Below, piece after piece: positions 14,889 to 23,315 of a stretch of DNA of 64,000 nt. Below the pieces are notes generated by a model that did no database searches, was not told where the DNA came from, and was given only the letters and a program-made list of their open reading frames with translations. The position numbers and the translations under genes are program-made. Every line of letters starts with the position of its first letter. Position 1 is the first letter of the stretch. The stretch covers positions 62,001 to 126,000 of the forward strand of contig JANRJL010000083.1 of NCBI GenBank assembly GCA_033763995.1, in the 5' to 3' direction. Origin of the DNA: GCA-2737725 sp033763995. GTDB taxonomy: Bacteria; Pseudomonadota; Alphaproteobacteria; Rhodospirillales; Rhodospirillaceae.

Positions 14889-15806
14889 GTGCCCAAGAAG
14901 CCTTCGCCGCCCATGCCGCTGTTGAAACGCATCAAGATCGCCACCATCGCCGTCCCCTCGGTGGAGGAAACCGCGGGCCATTACAAACAGTGGCTGGGCT
15001 ATGACACCGTCGAGCGGGGCAAAGTGAGTGCCGCGCAGGCCATGCTGTGGGGCACCCCCGCCATGGTCGGGCGCGCCTACGCGGTGATGCGCCCGGCCAC
15101 CAAGACCGACGTTTACATCCGCGCGGTGGAGATCGACCGCGTCGCCAACTACCGGCCGCTGACGACCTGGGGCTGGAACGCGGTGGAAATTCTGGTGACC
15201 GATCCCATCAAGCTGCACGACAAGCTGAGCCCGTCGCCGTTTCATATCGTCGGCAAGCCGCGCTTCCTCAGCGGCTATCCCACCATCTGCGCCTGTCAGG
15301 TGAAAGGCGTGGGCAACGAGATTTTGTATCTCACCGCCGACACCGGCAATCCCGGCACGGGCTTGCTGCCGAAGGCGGGCGCGCCCGTGGGCCGGCCCTT
15401 CATCATGGTGGTGGCCTCGGGTTCGGCCGAAAAAGTCCGCAACTGGTATTGCAGCACGTTCAAACTGCCGCGCAATGCCATTGCCGGCAATCCCGTCGAC
15501 ATCATCCAACACGCGCAAGCCCTACCGCCCGATCACCCCTTCCCGCTGACCGTCACGGCCTTGGCCGAGCACGGCAACCTGATCGAGATGGACGGCTATC
15601 CGGCGGGCACCGGCCCGCGCCCGCGCCACCATGGGCAACTGCCGCCGGGCGTGGCCATGACCAGTTTCGGCGTGAAAACGCTCGATGCCTTCACGTTGCC
15701 TTGGCTCAGCCCACCCGCCATGATGAAGGGCAAGGGCTACGAGGGCCGGCGCGCCGCCTGCCTGGCGGGCCCCGCCGGCGAGTTGATCGAACTGATCGAG
15801 GAGTAA
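14889..15806 (+). CDS. Two-domain VOC family protein (cytoplasmic)
   Basis: The 305-residue protein starts at GTG 14889 behind CCGGAGTTAACCC. Two VOC-like halves are visible, beginning at RIKIATIAVPSVEETAGHY and around GRPFIMVVASGSAEKVRNWY. The C-terminus GPAGELIELIEE carries the usual terminal Glu strand. It lacks a signal peptide but is clearly paralogous to the exported protein at 16332 (shared GWNAxEILV, QLPPGVAMTSF, AGELxELIEE). Gap to the downstream RidA gene is four bases, so they are co-transcribed. Reaction unknown. Confidence 0.78.
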   Translation: MPKKPSPPMPLLKRIKIATIAVPSVEETAGHYKQWLGYDTVERGKVSAAQAMLWGTPAMVGRAYAVMRPATKTDVYIRAVEIDRVANYRPLTTWGWNAVEILVTDPIKLHDKLSPSPFHIVGKPRFLSGYPTICACQVKGVGNEILYLTADTGNPGTGLLPKAGAPVGRPFIMVVASGSAEKVRNWYCSTFKLPRNAIAGNPVDIIQHAQALPPDHPFPLTVTALAEHGNLIEMDGYPAGTGPRPRHHGQLPPGVAMTSFGVKTLDAFTLPWLSPPAMMKGKGYEGRRAACLAGPAGELIELIEE

Positions 15807-15810
15807 GACA

Positions 15811-16275
15811 ATGCGCGCCCTAGCCATCTTCGCGCCGATCGTGATTTTACTGCCCGCCGCCGCCATGGCCGACAAACTCGAGATCAAGCGCTGGAATCCG
15901 GCCAGCATGCACCAGCCCAAGGGCTATTCGCAGATCGTCACGGTCAAGGGCGATCACAAGCTGATCCGCTTGGGCGGCAAGGCAGGGCTGTACGCCGACC
16001 AGACCATGCCCGAAAGCTTGGCCGAGCAGGCCAAGCTCACCTTCGAGAACATCACGCTGGCCTTGAAAGAGGCGGGTGCCGAGCCCAAGGACGTGGTGGA
16101 GATTCAGGTGTTCATCGTCGACCTCGACAAGGTCGACCCCGAGCCGGTGTACAAGGCCATCCGCGAGTACTTTCCGGCCGGCGCCAAGCCCGTGTCCATG
16201 GTGATCGGGGTTTCGGCGTTGGCGATCCCGGCGTTGAAACTCGAGATCAACGTCACGGCGGCGGTCGCCGAATGA
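15811..16275 (+). CDS. Exported RidA/YjgF-family protein
   Basis: The 154-residue protein begins with a cleavable signal peptide (MRALAIFAPIVILLPAAAMA, about 1-20), then a RidA-fold domain with GYSQIVTVKG, AKLTFENITLALKEAGAEPK and VVEIQVFIVDLD. Classical RidA hydrolyses reactive enamines/imines using an Arg before the last strands (ARSxVEV). Here that position reads GAKPVSMVIGVSAL, so the Arg appears absent and imine deaminase activity is doubtful. Export is unusual, since most RidA proteins are cytoplasmic. It sits between two paralogous VOC genes. Confidence 0.8.
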   Translation: MRALAIFAPIVILLPAAAMADKLEIKRWNPASMHQPKGYSQIVTVKGDHKLIRLGGKAGLYADQTMPESLAEQAKLTFENITLALKEAGAEPKDVVEIQVFIVDLDKVDPEPVYKAIREYFPAGAKPVSMVIGVSALAIPALKLEINVTAAVAE

Positions 16276-16290
16276 CGGCCGTGGGATTTT

Positions 16291-16310
16291 TCAAGATTAT
16301 TCAAGATTAT
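16291..16310 (+). repeat. Tandem 10-base direct repeat (TCAAGATTAT x2)
   Basis: TCAAGATTAT occurs twice head to tail just before the start of the exported VOC gene. It is AT-rich and may tune spacing upstream of the ribosome site GAAAGGA; it could equally be replication slippage. Confidence 0.6.
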
Positions 16311-16331
16311 TTCTGCAAGAAAGGACCCATC

Positions 16332-17363
16332 ATGAGTTTGAATATCCAGCGCCGCTGGTTGATCGCCACCGCCGCATCGTTGAGTTTGCTGGGCAGCGCG
16401 CCCGCGACGTTCGCGCAAGCCCCGGCGCCGGCGCCCGCCGCCCCGGCGGCAGCCCCGGCCCCGGCCGTCACGCCGCTGCTCAGCCGCATCAAGATCGCCA
16501 CCGTGGGCGCGCCCGACGTGGCGCAGGTCGAGAAGCTCTACACCGAATGGCTGGACCTCAAGGTCTTGGAGAAGGGCAAGGTCTCCGAGGGCATGGCCAA
16601 AAGCTGGGGCGCGCCCAAGGCCGCGGGCAAACCCTTCGTCGTGATGAGCTCGTCCGGCTCGCCCGACGTGCTCATCCGCGCCGTGCAGACCGACATGGTG
16701 CCGGGCTACAAGGCCATGACCACGCACGGCTGGAACGCCATCGAGATTCTGGTGGAAGACCCCGACAAGGTTTACGAGCGCCTGAGCAAGTCGCCCTTCG
16801 TCCACGTCGGCGGGCCCAAGAACCTGAACCCGCCGTTCAATTCGATCCGCGCCACGCAGTTCAAGGGCCCGGCCGAGGAAATTCTGTACTTCACCGCCGA
16901 GCAGGGCGACCACGCCAAGTCGCCGTTGCCGCCGGCCAAGTCCTTCATCGACCGGCCGTTCATCATGGTGCTCGCGGGGCCCGATGCCAACGCCATGACC
17001 AAGTTCTACATGGAGACGTTCCTGATGCGCGGCGGGCCGCCGAACCCCACCACCATCGACATCATCGCCAAGGCGCAGGGTTTGCCCGCCGATCATCAGT
17101 TTCCCTTGGGCCTGGTGCGCGCCGCCGAAAAGGGCAACAACATCGAGATCGACGGCTATCCGCCCTCGGCCGGCCCGCGCAAACGCGCCGAAGGCCAACT
17201 GCCGCCGGGCGTGGCCATGACCAGCTTCAACGTCAACTCGCTCGACGGCTTGAAGGTGAACTTCATTCAACCGCCGGCGAAGCTCTATGCCGACAAGCGC
17301 GCGGCCACCTTCATCGGCCCGGCGGGCGAGCTGACCGAGCTGATCGAAGAAGCCCGGCCCTAA
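16332..17363 (+). CDS. Exported two-domain VOC family protein
   Basis: The 343-residue protein starts at ATG 16332 with GAAAGGA upstream; the frame is open further 5' but only this start yields the signal peptide. Residues 1-29 form a Sec-type signal (RRWLIATAASLSLLGSAPATFA) and about 30-47 an Ala-Pro linker. Two VOC halves follow, beginning at RIKIATVGAPDVAQVEKLY and GRPFIMVL-like DRPFIMVLAGPDANAM. The protein should therefore work in the periplasm, tethered or free. It is a paralogue of the cytoplasmic protein at 14889. Confidence 0.8.
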   Translation: MSLNIQRRWLIATAASLSLLGSAPATFAQAPAPAPAAPAAAPAPAVTPLLSRIKIATVGAPDVAQVEKLYTEWLDLKVLEKGKVSEGMAKSWGAPKAAGKPFVVMSSSGSPDVLIRAVQTDMVPGYKAMTTHGWNAIEILVEDPDKVYERLSKSPFVHVGGPKNLNPPFNSIRATQFKGPAEEILYFTAEQGDHAKSPLPPAKSFIDRPFIMVLAGPDANAMTKFYMETFLMRGGPPNPTTIDIIAKAQGLPADHQFPLGLVRAAEKGNNIEIDGYPPSAGPRKRAEGQLPPGVAMTSFNVNSLDGLKVNFIQPPAKLYADKRAATFIGPAGELTELIEEARP

Positions 17364-17381
17364 CCGAGAGAGGCAACATTC

Positions 17382-18164
17382 ATGAGCGGCGCACCCCTGA
17401 TACTGCGATCCGACGACGGGGGCGTGCGCACGCTCACCCTCAACCGCCCCGAGGCGCGCAACGCGCTGTCGCGCGCCATGATCGGCGCGCTCATCGCGGA
17501 ACTGCGGGCGGCGGGCGAGGACCGCGCCGTCAGGGCCGTGATCCTGGCGGGCGCGGGACCGGCGTTCTGCGCCGGCCACGACTTGAAGGAGATGCGCGGC
17601 CATAACGATCCGACGTGGCTGCAACTGTTGTTCGACGAGTGCAGCGCGCTCATGCTGGCCATGACGCGCATTCCGCAGCCCGTCATCGCCCGCGTGCACG
17701 GCATCGCCACCGCCGCCGGATGCCAGTTGGTGGCGACCGCCGATCTGGCGGTGGCCTCCACCGCCGCCAGCTTCGCCACGCCGGGCGTGAACATCGGCCT
17801 GTTCTGCTCCACCCCCCTGGTGGCGCTGTCGCGCAACCTGGGGCGCAAGAAAGCCTTGGAGATGCTGCTGACGGGGCGGCCCATCACCGCGGCCGAGGCC
17901 GAGGCGGCGGGGCTGATCAACAGCGCGGTGGCGCCCGACAAGCTTGACGAGACCGTCAACGGCCTCGCGCGCGTCATCGCCGCGAAGTCGGGCAAGGTGC
18001 TCGCCATCGGCAAGCGCGCTTTCTACGAGCAGATCGAAACCGGCATGGCGGACGCCTACACCTACGCCAGCGCCGTCATGGCCAAGAACATGCTGGAGCC
18101 CGACGCCCACGAGGGCATCGACGCCTTCCTGGCCAAACGCCATCCCGTGTGGCGAGAGCGCTGA
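17382..18164 (+). CDS. Enoyl-CoA hydratase/isomerase family protein lacking catalytic Glu residues (ECHDC3-like)
   Basis: The 260-residue crotonase-fold protein has both oxyanion-hole segments, AFCAGHDLKEM (61-71) and GIATAAGCQL (107-116). However, the two catalytic glutamates of enoyl-CoA hydratase are replaced: GCQL has Gln115 for Glu144, and FATPGVNIGLF has Gly135 for Glu164 (rat numbering). These changes and FCSTPLVALSR resemble the ECHDC3 branch. A simple hydratase reaction is therefore unlikely; CoA-ester binding, decarboxylation or hydrolysis remain possible. It closes the VOC/RidA/VOC cluster, 18 bases after the exported VOC gene. Confidence 0.82.
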   Translation: MSGAPLILRSDDGGVRTLTLNRPEARNALSRAMIGALIAELRAAGEDRAVRAVILAGAGPAFCAGHDLKEMRGHNDPTWLQLLFDECSALMLAMTRIPQPVIARVHGIATAAGCQLVATADLAVASTAASFATPGVNIGLFCSTPLVALSRNLGRKKALEMLLTGRPITAAEAEAAGLINSAVAPDKLDETVNGLARVIAAKSGKVLAIGKRAFYEQIETGMADAYTYASAVMAKNMLEPDAHEGIDAFLAKRHPVWRER

Positions 18165-18177
18165 CGTGCGCGGGCGC

Positions 18178-18582
18178 TTACCCCAGTCCGTGAATCACAG
18201 CGCCCATGGCCAGGAACGACACGAAGGTATTGCCGCAGTTGATGACCGACAGCATGGCCGAGGCGCCGTTGTAGCGGTCGTGCATCAACTCCATGGAGCC
18301 GACGAAGGCGAACCAGATCGCCGCCGCCGTGACCAGCGCATCGCCCAGGGTCGCAACGCCTTTCCAGTCGAACACCACCGACAGGCCGATGGCGGCGATC
18401 AGATACATCGCCACGGAATTGCCCACGGCCAGCATCGGCTTGCCCAACTGCTCGGGCGTCTTGCCGATCTCCTTGATCCACCGCTTCATGAACAGCAGCG
18501 GCGAATACCACAGCGAGCCCACCACCATGGCCGCGACCATGGCGGCGACAACGCCAACCCAGTTCACGCCTTGCAGGATCAT
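18178..18582 (-). CDS. DUF1761 family membrane protein
   Basis: The 134-residue protein has four hydrophobic segments and the DUF1761 opening VNWVGVVAAMVAAMVVGSLW followed by YSPLLFMKRWI and GKTPEQLGKP. Members are small inner-membrane proteins of unknown function. It lies on the minus strand, convergent with the crotonase gene (13-base gap) and 15 bases after the DUF423 gene, so those two are likely co-transcribed. Confidence 0.8.
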   Translation of the reverse strand: MILQGVNWVGVVAAMVAAMVVGSLWYSPLLFMKRWIKEIGKTPEQLGKPMLAVGNSVAMYLIAAIGLSVVFDWKGVATLGDALVTAAAIWFAFVGSMELMHDRYNGASAMLSVINCGNTFVSFLAMGAVIHGLG

Positions 18583-18597
18583 GGCGAACTCCCGCGC

Positions 18598-19044
18598 TTA
18601 CTCGGCGGGGTGAGGTTGCGCACCGGCCGGAAGGCGAATGTCGCCCTTGACCAGGCCAAGTCCCGCGCCCACGGCGAACAGCAGCCAGCCGATCATGGCG
18701 GAGAAGCCGCCGACCGGCGCCAGGCCGCCGAAGCCGCCGAAGGTGATCGAATAGACGCTGCCCGAAAACAGCAGCACCGAAGCCGCCAGCAGAACGCCCG
18801 AGGTCTGCATGACGCGGCGCGGCCAGCCGTCGGCCATCAGTTGGCACACCACGGCGACGAGCAACACGGCGATGCCTTGGTCGGCCTGGAACATCGTCGC
18901 GTCCAGAAACGTGCGCACCGCGTCGGCCGGATATTTCATCACCTGGCCGAGGCCGTGAACACCGAAAGCCCCCAGACCGACCGACGAGCCGGCGGCCAGG
19001 GACCCGAAGATGAAAAACGCAATCGTCGAACGACGCAATGTCAT
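18598..19044 (-). CDS. DUF423 family membrane protein
   Basis: The 148-residue protein matches the DUF423 (YgdD-like) family: an N-terminal helix with AAGSSVGLGAFGVHGL, the middle FLDATMFQADQGIAVLLVAV, and the last helices SVYSITFGGFGGLAPVGGFS. Four transmembrane segments are predicted by eye. Start ATG 19044 (MTLRRS) is used since the seven codons before it add nothing typical. Family function is unknown. The HD hydrolase gene lies 27 bases upstream on the same strand. Confidence 0.8.
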   Translation of the reverse strand: MTLRRSTIAFFIFGSLAAGSSVGLGAFGVHGLGQVMKYPADAVRTFLDATMFQADQGIAVLLVAVVCQLMADGWPRRVMQTSGVLLAASVLLFSGSVYSITFGGFGGLAPVGGFSAMIGWLLFAVGAGLGLVKGDIRLPAGAQPHPAE

Positions 19045-19071
19045 GATCCGTCCTCCCATGTTCAACGCCGG

Positions 19072-19716
19072 TCAACGCGCCTCGAGCGTCATGGCGCGCT
19101 CGAGTTGGCGGAACCCCTCCAGGAATCGCTTTTCCGCCTCGGCCACCGGCACCGGCACAAGCTTAACATGTTTCAGGGGCTTTTCCTTGAAGTTCAGCGC
19201 CGTGCGGCACTCCTGTTCGCTGAAACCGGCCAACTGCACCGCTTCGGTGGCCGCCGCGATGATATCGGCCCGTTTGATCAAGGCCTTGTCGGCGGGGGCC
19301 AATACCGCCGGCAGGCCGAATCGAATGTGAATCGCCCGGGTCAGGCGGGTTTCCAGCTCCTTGAACACGTCGCCCACGGCGGCCTTCAGGGGGGTGACGA
19401 GGTCGTGCGTGACGTACTCCGAGGCGTCATGCAGCTTGGCCGCCATCAGCAGCCTGGCCGAGGCGCGGGGCTTCAGTTTTCGAACAATATCGACGACAAA
19501 ATCCGTGTGCTGCGCCACGCTCCAGGCATGGGGGCCCTTGGTTTGGCCGTTCCAGCGCGTGTTGCGCGCGAGGCCGAGCGCGATGTCCTCGATTTCGATG
19601 TCCAGCGGCGAGGGATCGATCAAGTTGAGCCGGCGACCCGACAACATGCGTTGCCAGGTGCGCGGCGCCTGCGCGGCCAAGCGGGCCGCCTGGGTGGAAT
19701 GAGAGGAAGAAACCAT
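19072..19716 (-). CDS. HD-domain phosphohydrolase (YfbR-like)
   Basis: The 214-residue protein has the HD metal site: His in SVAQHTDFV, the paired His-Asp in LMAAKLHDASEYVTHD, and a later Asp in LIKRADIIAAATEA. The order and spacing are those of YfbR/YedJ-type 5'-nucleotidase or nucleotide phosphohydrolases. The N-terminus includes RTWQRMLSGRRLNLIDPSP, common to the alphaproteobacterial members. It is cytoplasmic and likely acts on nucleoside monophosphates. It is transcribed away from the response-regulator gene across a 216-base, AT-rich gap. Confidence 0.82.
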   Translation of the reverse strand: MVSSSHSTQAARLAAQAPRTWQRMLSGRRLNLIDPSPLDIEIEDIALGLARNTRWNGQTKGPHAWSVAQHTDFVVDIVRKLKPRASARLLMAAKLHDASEYVTHDLVTPLKAAVGDVFKELETRLTRAIHIRFGLPAVLAPADKALIKRADIIAAATEAVQLAGFSEQECRTALNFKEKPLKHVKLVPVPVAEAEKRFLEGFRQLERAMTLEAR

Positions 19717-19932
19717 CGGTTGGAAACGGGTTCGGATTATCTCGTAGTTGGTGTAGGCGACGACCGGTGCGGCATTGAATTTTCCAATAAACTGAATACG
19801 TTATATTCCAAATCACGTCCGGCGTCGAAGCTTGATCAAGGCCGGCTCGCTGGGGACTCAAGGGGCTGTCGGCACGTGCTGAGAGACGCCATCCATTCGG
19901 TCGGACCAGGCTAGGGACAGGACAACCGCGCC

Positions 19933-20532
19933 ATGGCCTTGGTCACGACCGACTATCTCAAGCCGATCTCCTTTCTCGTGGTCGACGACAAATCGTACAT
20001 GCGCCGTGTCGTCAAGGGCGTGTTGGAAACCTTGGGCGCCAAGCATATCGAGGAGGCCAGCAACGGCCGCGAGGCGCTCAACATCATCCGCCAGTGGCCG
20101 CCCGACATCGTGCTCAGCGAATGGTGGATCGCGCCCCTGAGCGGTCTTGAGTTGCTGCGCGTGGTGCGCGCCGAGAAGGGCCCGGTGCGCTTCACACCGG
20201 TGATCATGGTCACCTCCGAGACCCGCCGCGAGCGCGTCATCGGCGCGCGCAACGCGGGCGTGACCGAATACGTCGCCAAGCCCATCACCGCCAAGGGCCT
20301 GTTCCTGCGCATCCGTGAAATCGTCGAGCGCCCGCGGCCCTTCGTCGACACCAGCGTCTATTTCGGCCCCGATCGGCGCCGGCGCACCGAGGTGATGAAT
20401 CAGGGCGAAGACCGCCGCGGCATGAGCGACCGTCCGCGGCCCGTGGAAGCCGAGGGCAAGGAGGGCCTGACGCAAGAGCAAATCGACCGCTTGGTCGCGG
20501 GCGAGGAAATCAAAGACTTCGGCTTGCGCTGA
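19933..20532 (+). CDS. Response-regulator receiver protein with Asp-to-Glu phosphosite
   Basis: The 199-residue protein begins with a receiver domain: acidic pair Asp18-Asp19 (FLVVDDKSYMRR), switch region VIMVTSE, and Lys116 in YVAKPIT. The phosphoacceptor Asp is replaced by Glu63 (IVLSEWWIAPLSG), which can mimic the phosphorylated state. The C-terminal 65 residues are charged (GPDRRRRTEVM, GEDRRGMSDR) with no DNA-binding domain. It may be a constitutively active or scaffold receiver of the CheY/stand-alone type. No kinase is adjacent; the orphan kinase at 34407 is 14 kb away. Confidence 0.85.
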   Translation: MALVTTDYLKPISFLVVDDKSYMRRVVKGVLETLGAKHIEEASNGREALNIIRQWPPDIVLSEWWIAPLSGLELLRVVRAEKGPVRFTPVIMVTSETRRERVIGARNAGVTEYVAKPITAKGLFLRIREIVERPRPFVDTSVYFGPDRRRRTEVMNQGEDRRGMSDRPRPVEAEGKEGLTQEQIDRLVAGEEIKDFGLR

Positions 20533-20565
20533 GTTCTGGTCCACGCCCCATGTCGTGAGTGCATC

Positions 20566-21783
20566 GTGACTGAAACCGTCATCATTGTCGGCGCGGGCGA
20601 GGCCGGAGGTCAGGCCGCCATCTCCTTGCGCCAGGGCGGCCATGATGGACGCATCATCGTCATCGGCGACGAGGCCTACGTGCCCTACGAGCGCCCGCCG
20701 CTGTCGAAGTCGTTCCTGGCGGGCGAAACCGAGCTTGAGCGCATGTTCATGCGCGCGCCCGAGTTCTACCCGCAGAACCGCATCGAACTGGTGCCGTCGC
20801 GGCGCGTCGAGGCGATCCAGCGCGGCGCAAAAACCGTCACGCTCGACGGCGGCGAGACGATGACCTACGGCAAGCTGATCCTGGCCACCGGCGGACGCGT
20901 GCGCAAGCTCACGTGCCCCGGCGCCGACCTGGATGGCGTGTGCTACCTGCGCTCCATCGCCGACGTCTTGGGTTACCGGGACCGCCTGATCGCGGGCGCG
21001 AAGCTGGTGGTGGTCGGCGGCGGCTATATCGGCTTGGAAGTGGCCGCCGTGGCCGTGAAGCGGGGCTGCGCCGTGACGGTGCTGGAAACCCTGCCCCGCG
21101 TGCTGGCCCGCGTCGTCGCCCCCGAGATGTCGGCCTTCTATACCGATGTGCATCGCGCGGCGGGCGTGCGGATTCACACCGACACCATGGTCACGGCCTT
21201 TGAAGGTCATGGGCGCATTGAGCGCGTTCTCTGCAATGACGGCAGCGCCCACGCGGCCGATCTGGTCATCGTGGGCATCGGCATCGTGCCCAACGTCGAA
21301 TTGGCGAGCGCCGCTGGCTTGAATGTCGACAACGGCATTGTGGTGAACGAGTTCACCCAGACCGCCGACCCCGACATCTACGCCGTGGGCGATTGCAGCA
21401 ATCATCCCAATCCGAGGCTGGGCCGGCGCTTGCGGCTGGAGTCCGTGCCCAATGCCCTGGGCCAAGGCAAGGCTGCGGCCCTGCACATTCTCGGCAAGCC
21501 CGAACCCTATGACGAGGTGCCGTGGTTCTGGTCGGACCAGTACGACCTGAAGCTGCAGATGACGGGCATTTCCGATCCGGGCGACCACGTCGTGATTCGT
21601 GGCTCCATGGCCGAGCGCAAGTTCAGCGCGTGTTATTTGCGCGAGGGTGTGTTCGTCGCCTGCAACGCCGTCAACATGGCCAAGGACTTCCTGCAGTCCA
21701 AGAAGCTCATCGCGACGAAGGTCAAGATCGAGACCGCGCGGTTGGCCGACGCCACGGTCTCTCTCAAAGATTTGGCGGCATGA
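20566..21783 (+). CDS. Ferredoxin/rubredoxin reductase-like FAD oxidoreductase
   Basis: The 405-residue protein (GTG 20566) is of the putidaredoxin/rhodocoxin reductase type: FAD site VIIVGAGEAGGQAA at the N-terminus, YVPYERPPLSKSFLAGE, the NAD site VVVGGGYIGLEVA near residue 147, and the FAD-contacting DIYAVGDCSNH. The C-terminal reductase domain includes VPWFWSDQYDLKLQ. It passes electrons from NAD(P)H to a [2Fe-2S] ferredoxin for an oxygenase or P450. No ferredoxin or oxygenase gene is adjacent, so its partner is elsewhere. Its stop overlaps the matB start (ATGA). Confidence 0.87.
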   Translation: MTETVIIVGAGEAGGQAAISLRQGGHDGRIIVIGDEAYVPYERPPLSKSFLAGETELERMFMRAPEFYPQNRIELVPSRRVEAIQRGAKTVTLDGGETMTYGKLILATGGRVRKLTCPGADLDGVCYLRSIADVLGYRDRLIAGAKLVVVGGGYIGLEVAAVAVKRGCAVTVLETLPRVLARVVAPEMSAFYTDVHRAAGVRIHTDTMVTAFEGHGRIERVLCNDGSAHAADLVIVGIGIVPNVELASAAGLNVDNGIVVNEFTQTADPDIYAVGDCSNHPNPRLGRRLRLESVPNALGQGKAAALHILGKPEPYDEVPWFWSDQYDLKLQMTGISDPGDHVVIRGSMAERKFSACYLREGVFVACNAVNMAKDFLQSKKLIATKVKIETARLADATVSLKDLAA

Positions 21784-23315
21784 GCGGCAATCTGTTCGCG
21801 CTGCTGCGGTCGCGCTTCCCGACCGAGGCCGCCAAGCCGTTTCTGATCCTGCGCGACGGCCGTAGGATCAGCTACGGCGAGATCGATACCCTCTCGGCGC
21901 GCATGGCCCGGGTTCTGCGCGACGCCGGCGCGACGCCCGGCGACCGCGTCGCCGTGCAGGTGGAGAAAAGTGCCGAGGCCATCGCGCTCTATCTGGCGTG
22001 CTTGCGCGCCGGGTTGGTGTATCTGCCGCTCAACACGGCCTATCGCGACGACGAGCTGGAGTATTTCCTGCGCGATGCCGAGCCCCGCGTGGTGGTGGGC
22101 GATCCGGCCTCGGCACAGATCGAAAGCATTGCGCGGCGATGCCAAGTTCCGGCGTTTTTGACGCTGGGCCAAGACGGCGGTGGGTCATTGCCGGATCGGG
22201 CGCGCGGCAGCGCGCCGCTGACAGACGTTTTTCCGTGCTCCGACAGCGACCTTGCGGCGATCCTCTATTCGTCGGGCACAACGGGCCAGCCCAAGGGCGT
22301 GATGCTGAGCCACGGCAACCTGGCGGCCAATGCGCTCACTCTACATACACTATGGCGGTTCACGCCCAATGATGTGCTGCTCCATGCGCTGCCGATCTTT
22401 CATACCCACGGCCTGTTCGTGGCGCTGAACACCTCGATGCTGAACGGCACCAGCATTCTGTTTCACGCCAAGTTCGCGGCCGAGGACGTCCTGGCCGACC
22501 TGCCGCGCGCCAGCGTGTTCATGGGCGTGCCCACCCATTACGTGCGGCTGTTGGCGTCGCCCAAGTTGACCCGCGCGCTGTGCGTCCACATGCGCTTGTT
22601 CATCTCCGGCTCGGCACCCTTGCTCGAGGAAACCTTCACGGCCTTCGCCGAACGCGCCGGCCATGCGATCCTCGAGCGTTACGGCATGACCGAGGCCGGC
22701 ATGATCACCAGCGCCCATGTCGACAAATCTCGGCGCGCCAACACGGTGGGCTGGCCGCTGCCCGATGTAAGCCTTCGTTTGCGCGCCGAGTCGGGCGCCG
22801 AAGCCGCGCGCGGCGAGACCGGCGAAATCGAGATCAAGGGGCCCAACGTCTTCTCCGGCTACTGGCGCAAGCCCGACAAGACCGCCGAGGACTTCACGGC
22901 CGACGGCTATTTCAAGACCGGCGATTTGGCGCGCATCGAGCCCGACGGCATGATCTCCATCGTCGGACGCGCCAAGGACATGATGATTTCCGGCGGCTTC
23001 AATGTGTACCCGAAGGAAGTCGAGGGCCTCATCGACGCCCTGCCGGGCGTGGAGGAATCCGCCGTGGTCGGCATGCCGCATCCGGATTTCGGCGAGGCGG
23101 GATTGGCCGTGATCACAACAAAGCCGGGGAGCACGGTCGCGGCGGAACAGATTATCTCGGCCCTGAAAGATAAACTCGCCAACTACAAAGTGCCCAAGCT
23201 CGTCATTGTAGCCGAAACCTTGCCGCGCAACGCCATGGGCAAGGTTCAGAAGAACGAATTGCGTAAAACGTTTCGCGCGGCATGGGAGGCGTTTCTCGCG
23301 CGTGGCGTCAGTTAA
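21780..23315 (+). CDS. matB: Malonyl-CoA synthetase-like acyl-CoA ligase
   Basis: The 511-residue ANL-family ligase starts at the ATG that overlaps the reductase stop. Motifs: AILYSSGTTGQPKGVMLSH (P-loop), HALPIFHTHGLFVA, SGSAPLLEET, ILERYGMTEAGMI, YFKTGDLA and GGFNVYPKEVE, ending with the catalytic Lys of NAMGKVQKNEL. HALPIFHTHGLF and the RRANTVGWPLPDV loop are typical of MatB, which activates malonate or methylmalonate. Its stop TAA overlaps that of the convergent sulfurtransferase. Other short dicarboxylates are possible substrates. Confidence 0.85.
   Translation: MSGNLFALLRSRFPTEAAKPFLILRDGRRISYGEIDTLSARMARVLRDAGATPGDRVAVQVEKSAEAIALYLACLRAGLVYLPLNTAYRDDELEYFLRDAEPRVVVGDPASAQIESIARRCQVPAFLTLGQDGGGSLPDRARGSAPLTDVFPCSDSDLAAILYSSGTTGQPKGVMLSHGNLAANALTLHTLWRFTPNDVLLHALPIFHTHGLFVALNTSMLNGTSILFHAKFAAEDVLADLPRASVFMGVPTHYVRLLASPKLTRALCVHMRLFISGSAPLLEETFTAFAERAGHAILERYGMTEAGMITSAHVDKSRRANTVGWPLPDVSLRLRAESGAEAARGETGEIEIKGPNVFSGYWRKPDKTAEDFTADGYFKTGDLARIEPDGMISIVGRAKDMMISGGFNVYPKEVEGLIDALPGVEESAVVGMPHPDFGEAGLAVITTKPGSTVAAEQIISALKDKLANYKVPKLVIVAETLPRNAMGKVQKNELRKTFRAAWEAFLARGVS

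Noticed and set aside
16104..18143. A 679-codon minus-strand open frame opposite RidA, VOC and crotonase genes
   Set aside because: Arg/Gly/His-rich shadow; the plus-strand genes have signal peptides and family motifs.
17944..19914. A 656-codon plus-strand frame across DUF1761, DUF423 and HD genes
   Set aside because: Opposite to three recognised families, no domain signature in its translation.
19858..21588. A 576-codon minus-strand frame opposite the response regulator and ferredoxin reductase
   Set aside because: His/Gly/Ala-rich shadow; receiver and FAD/NAD motifs are on the plus strand.
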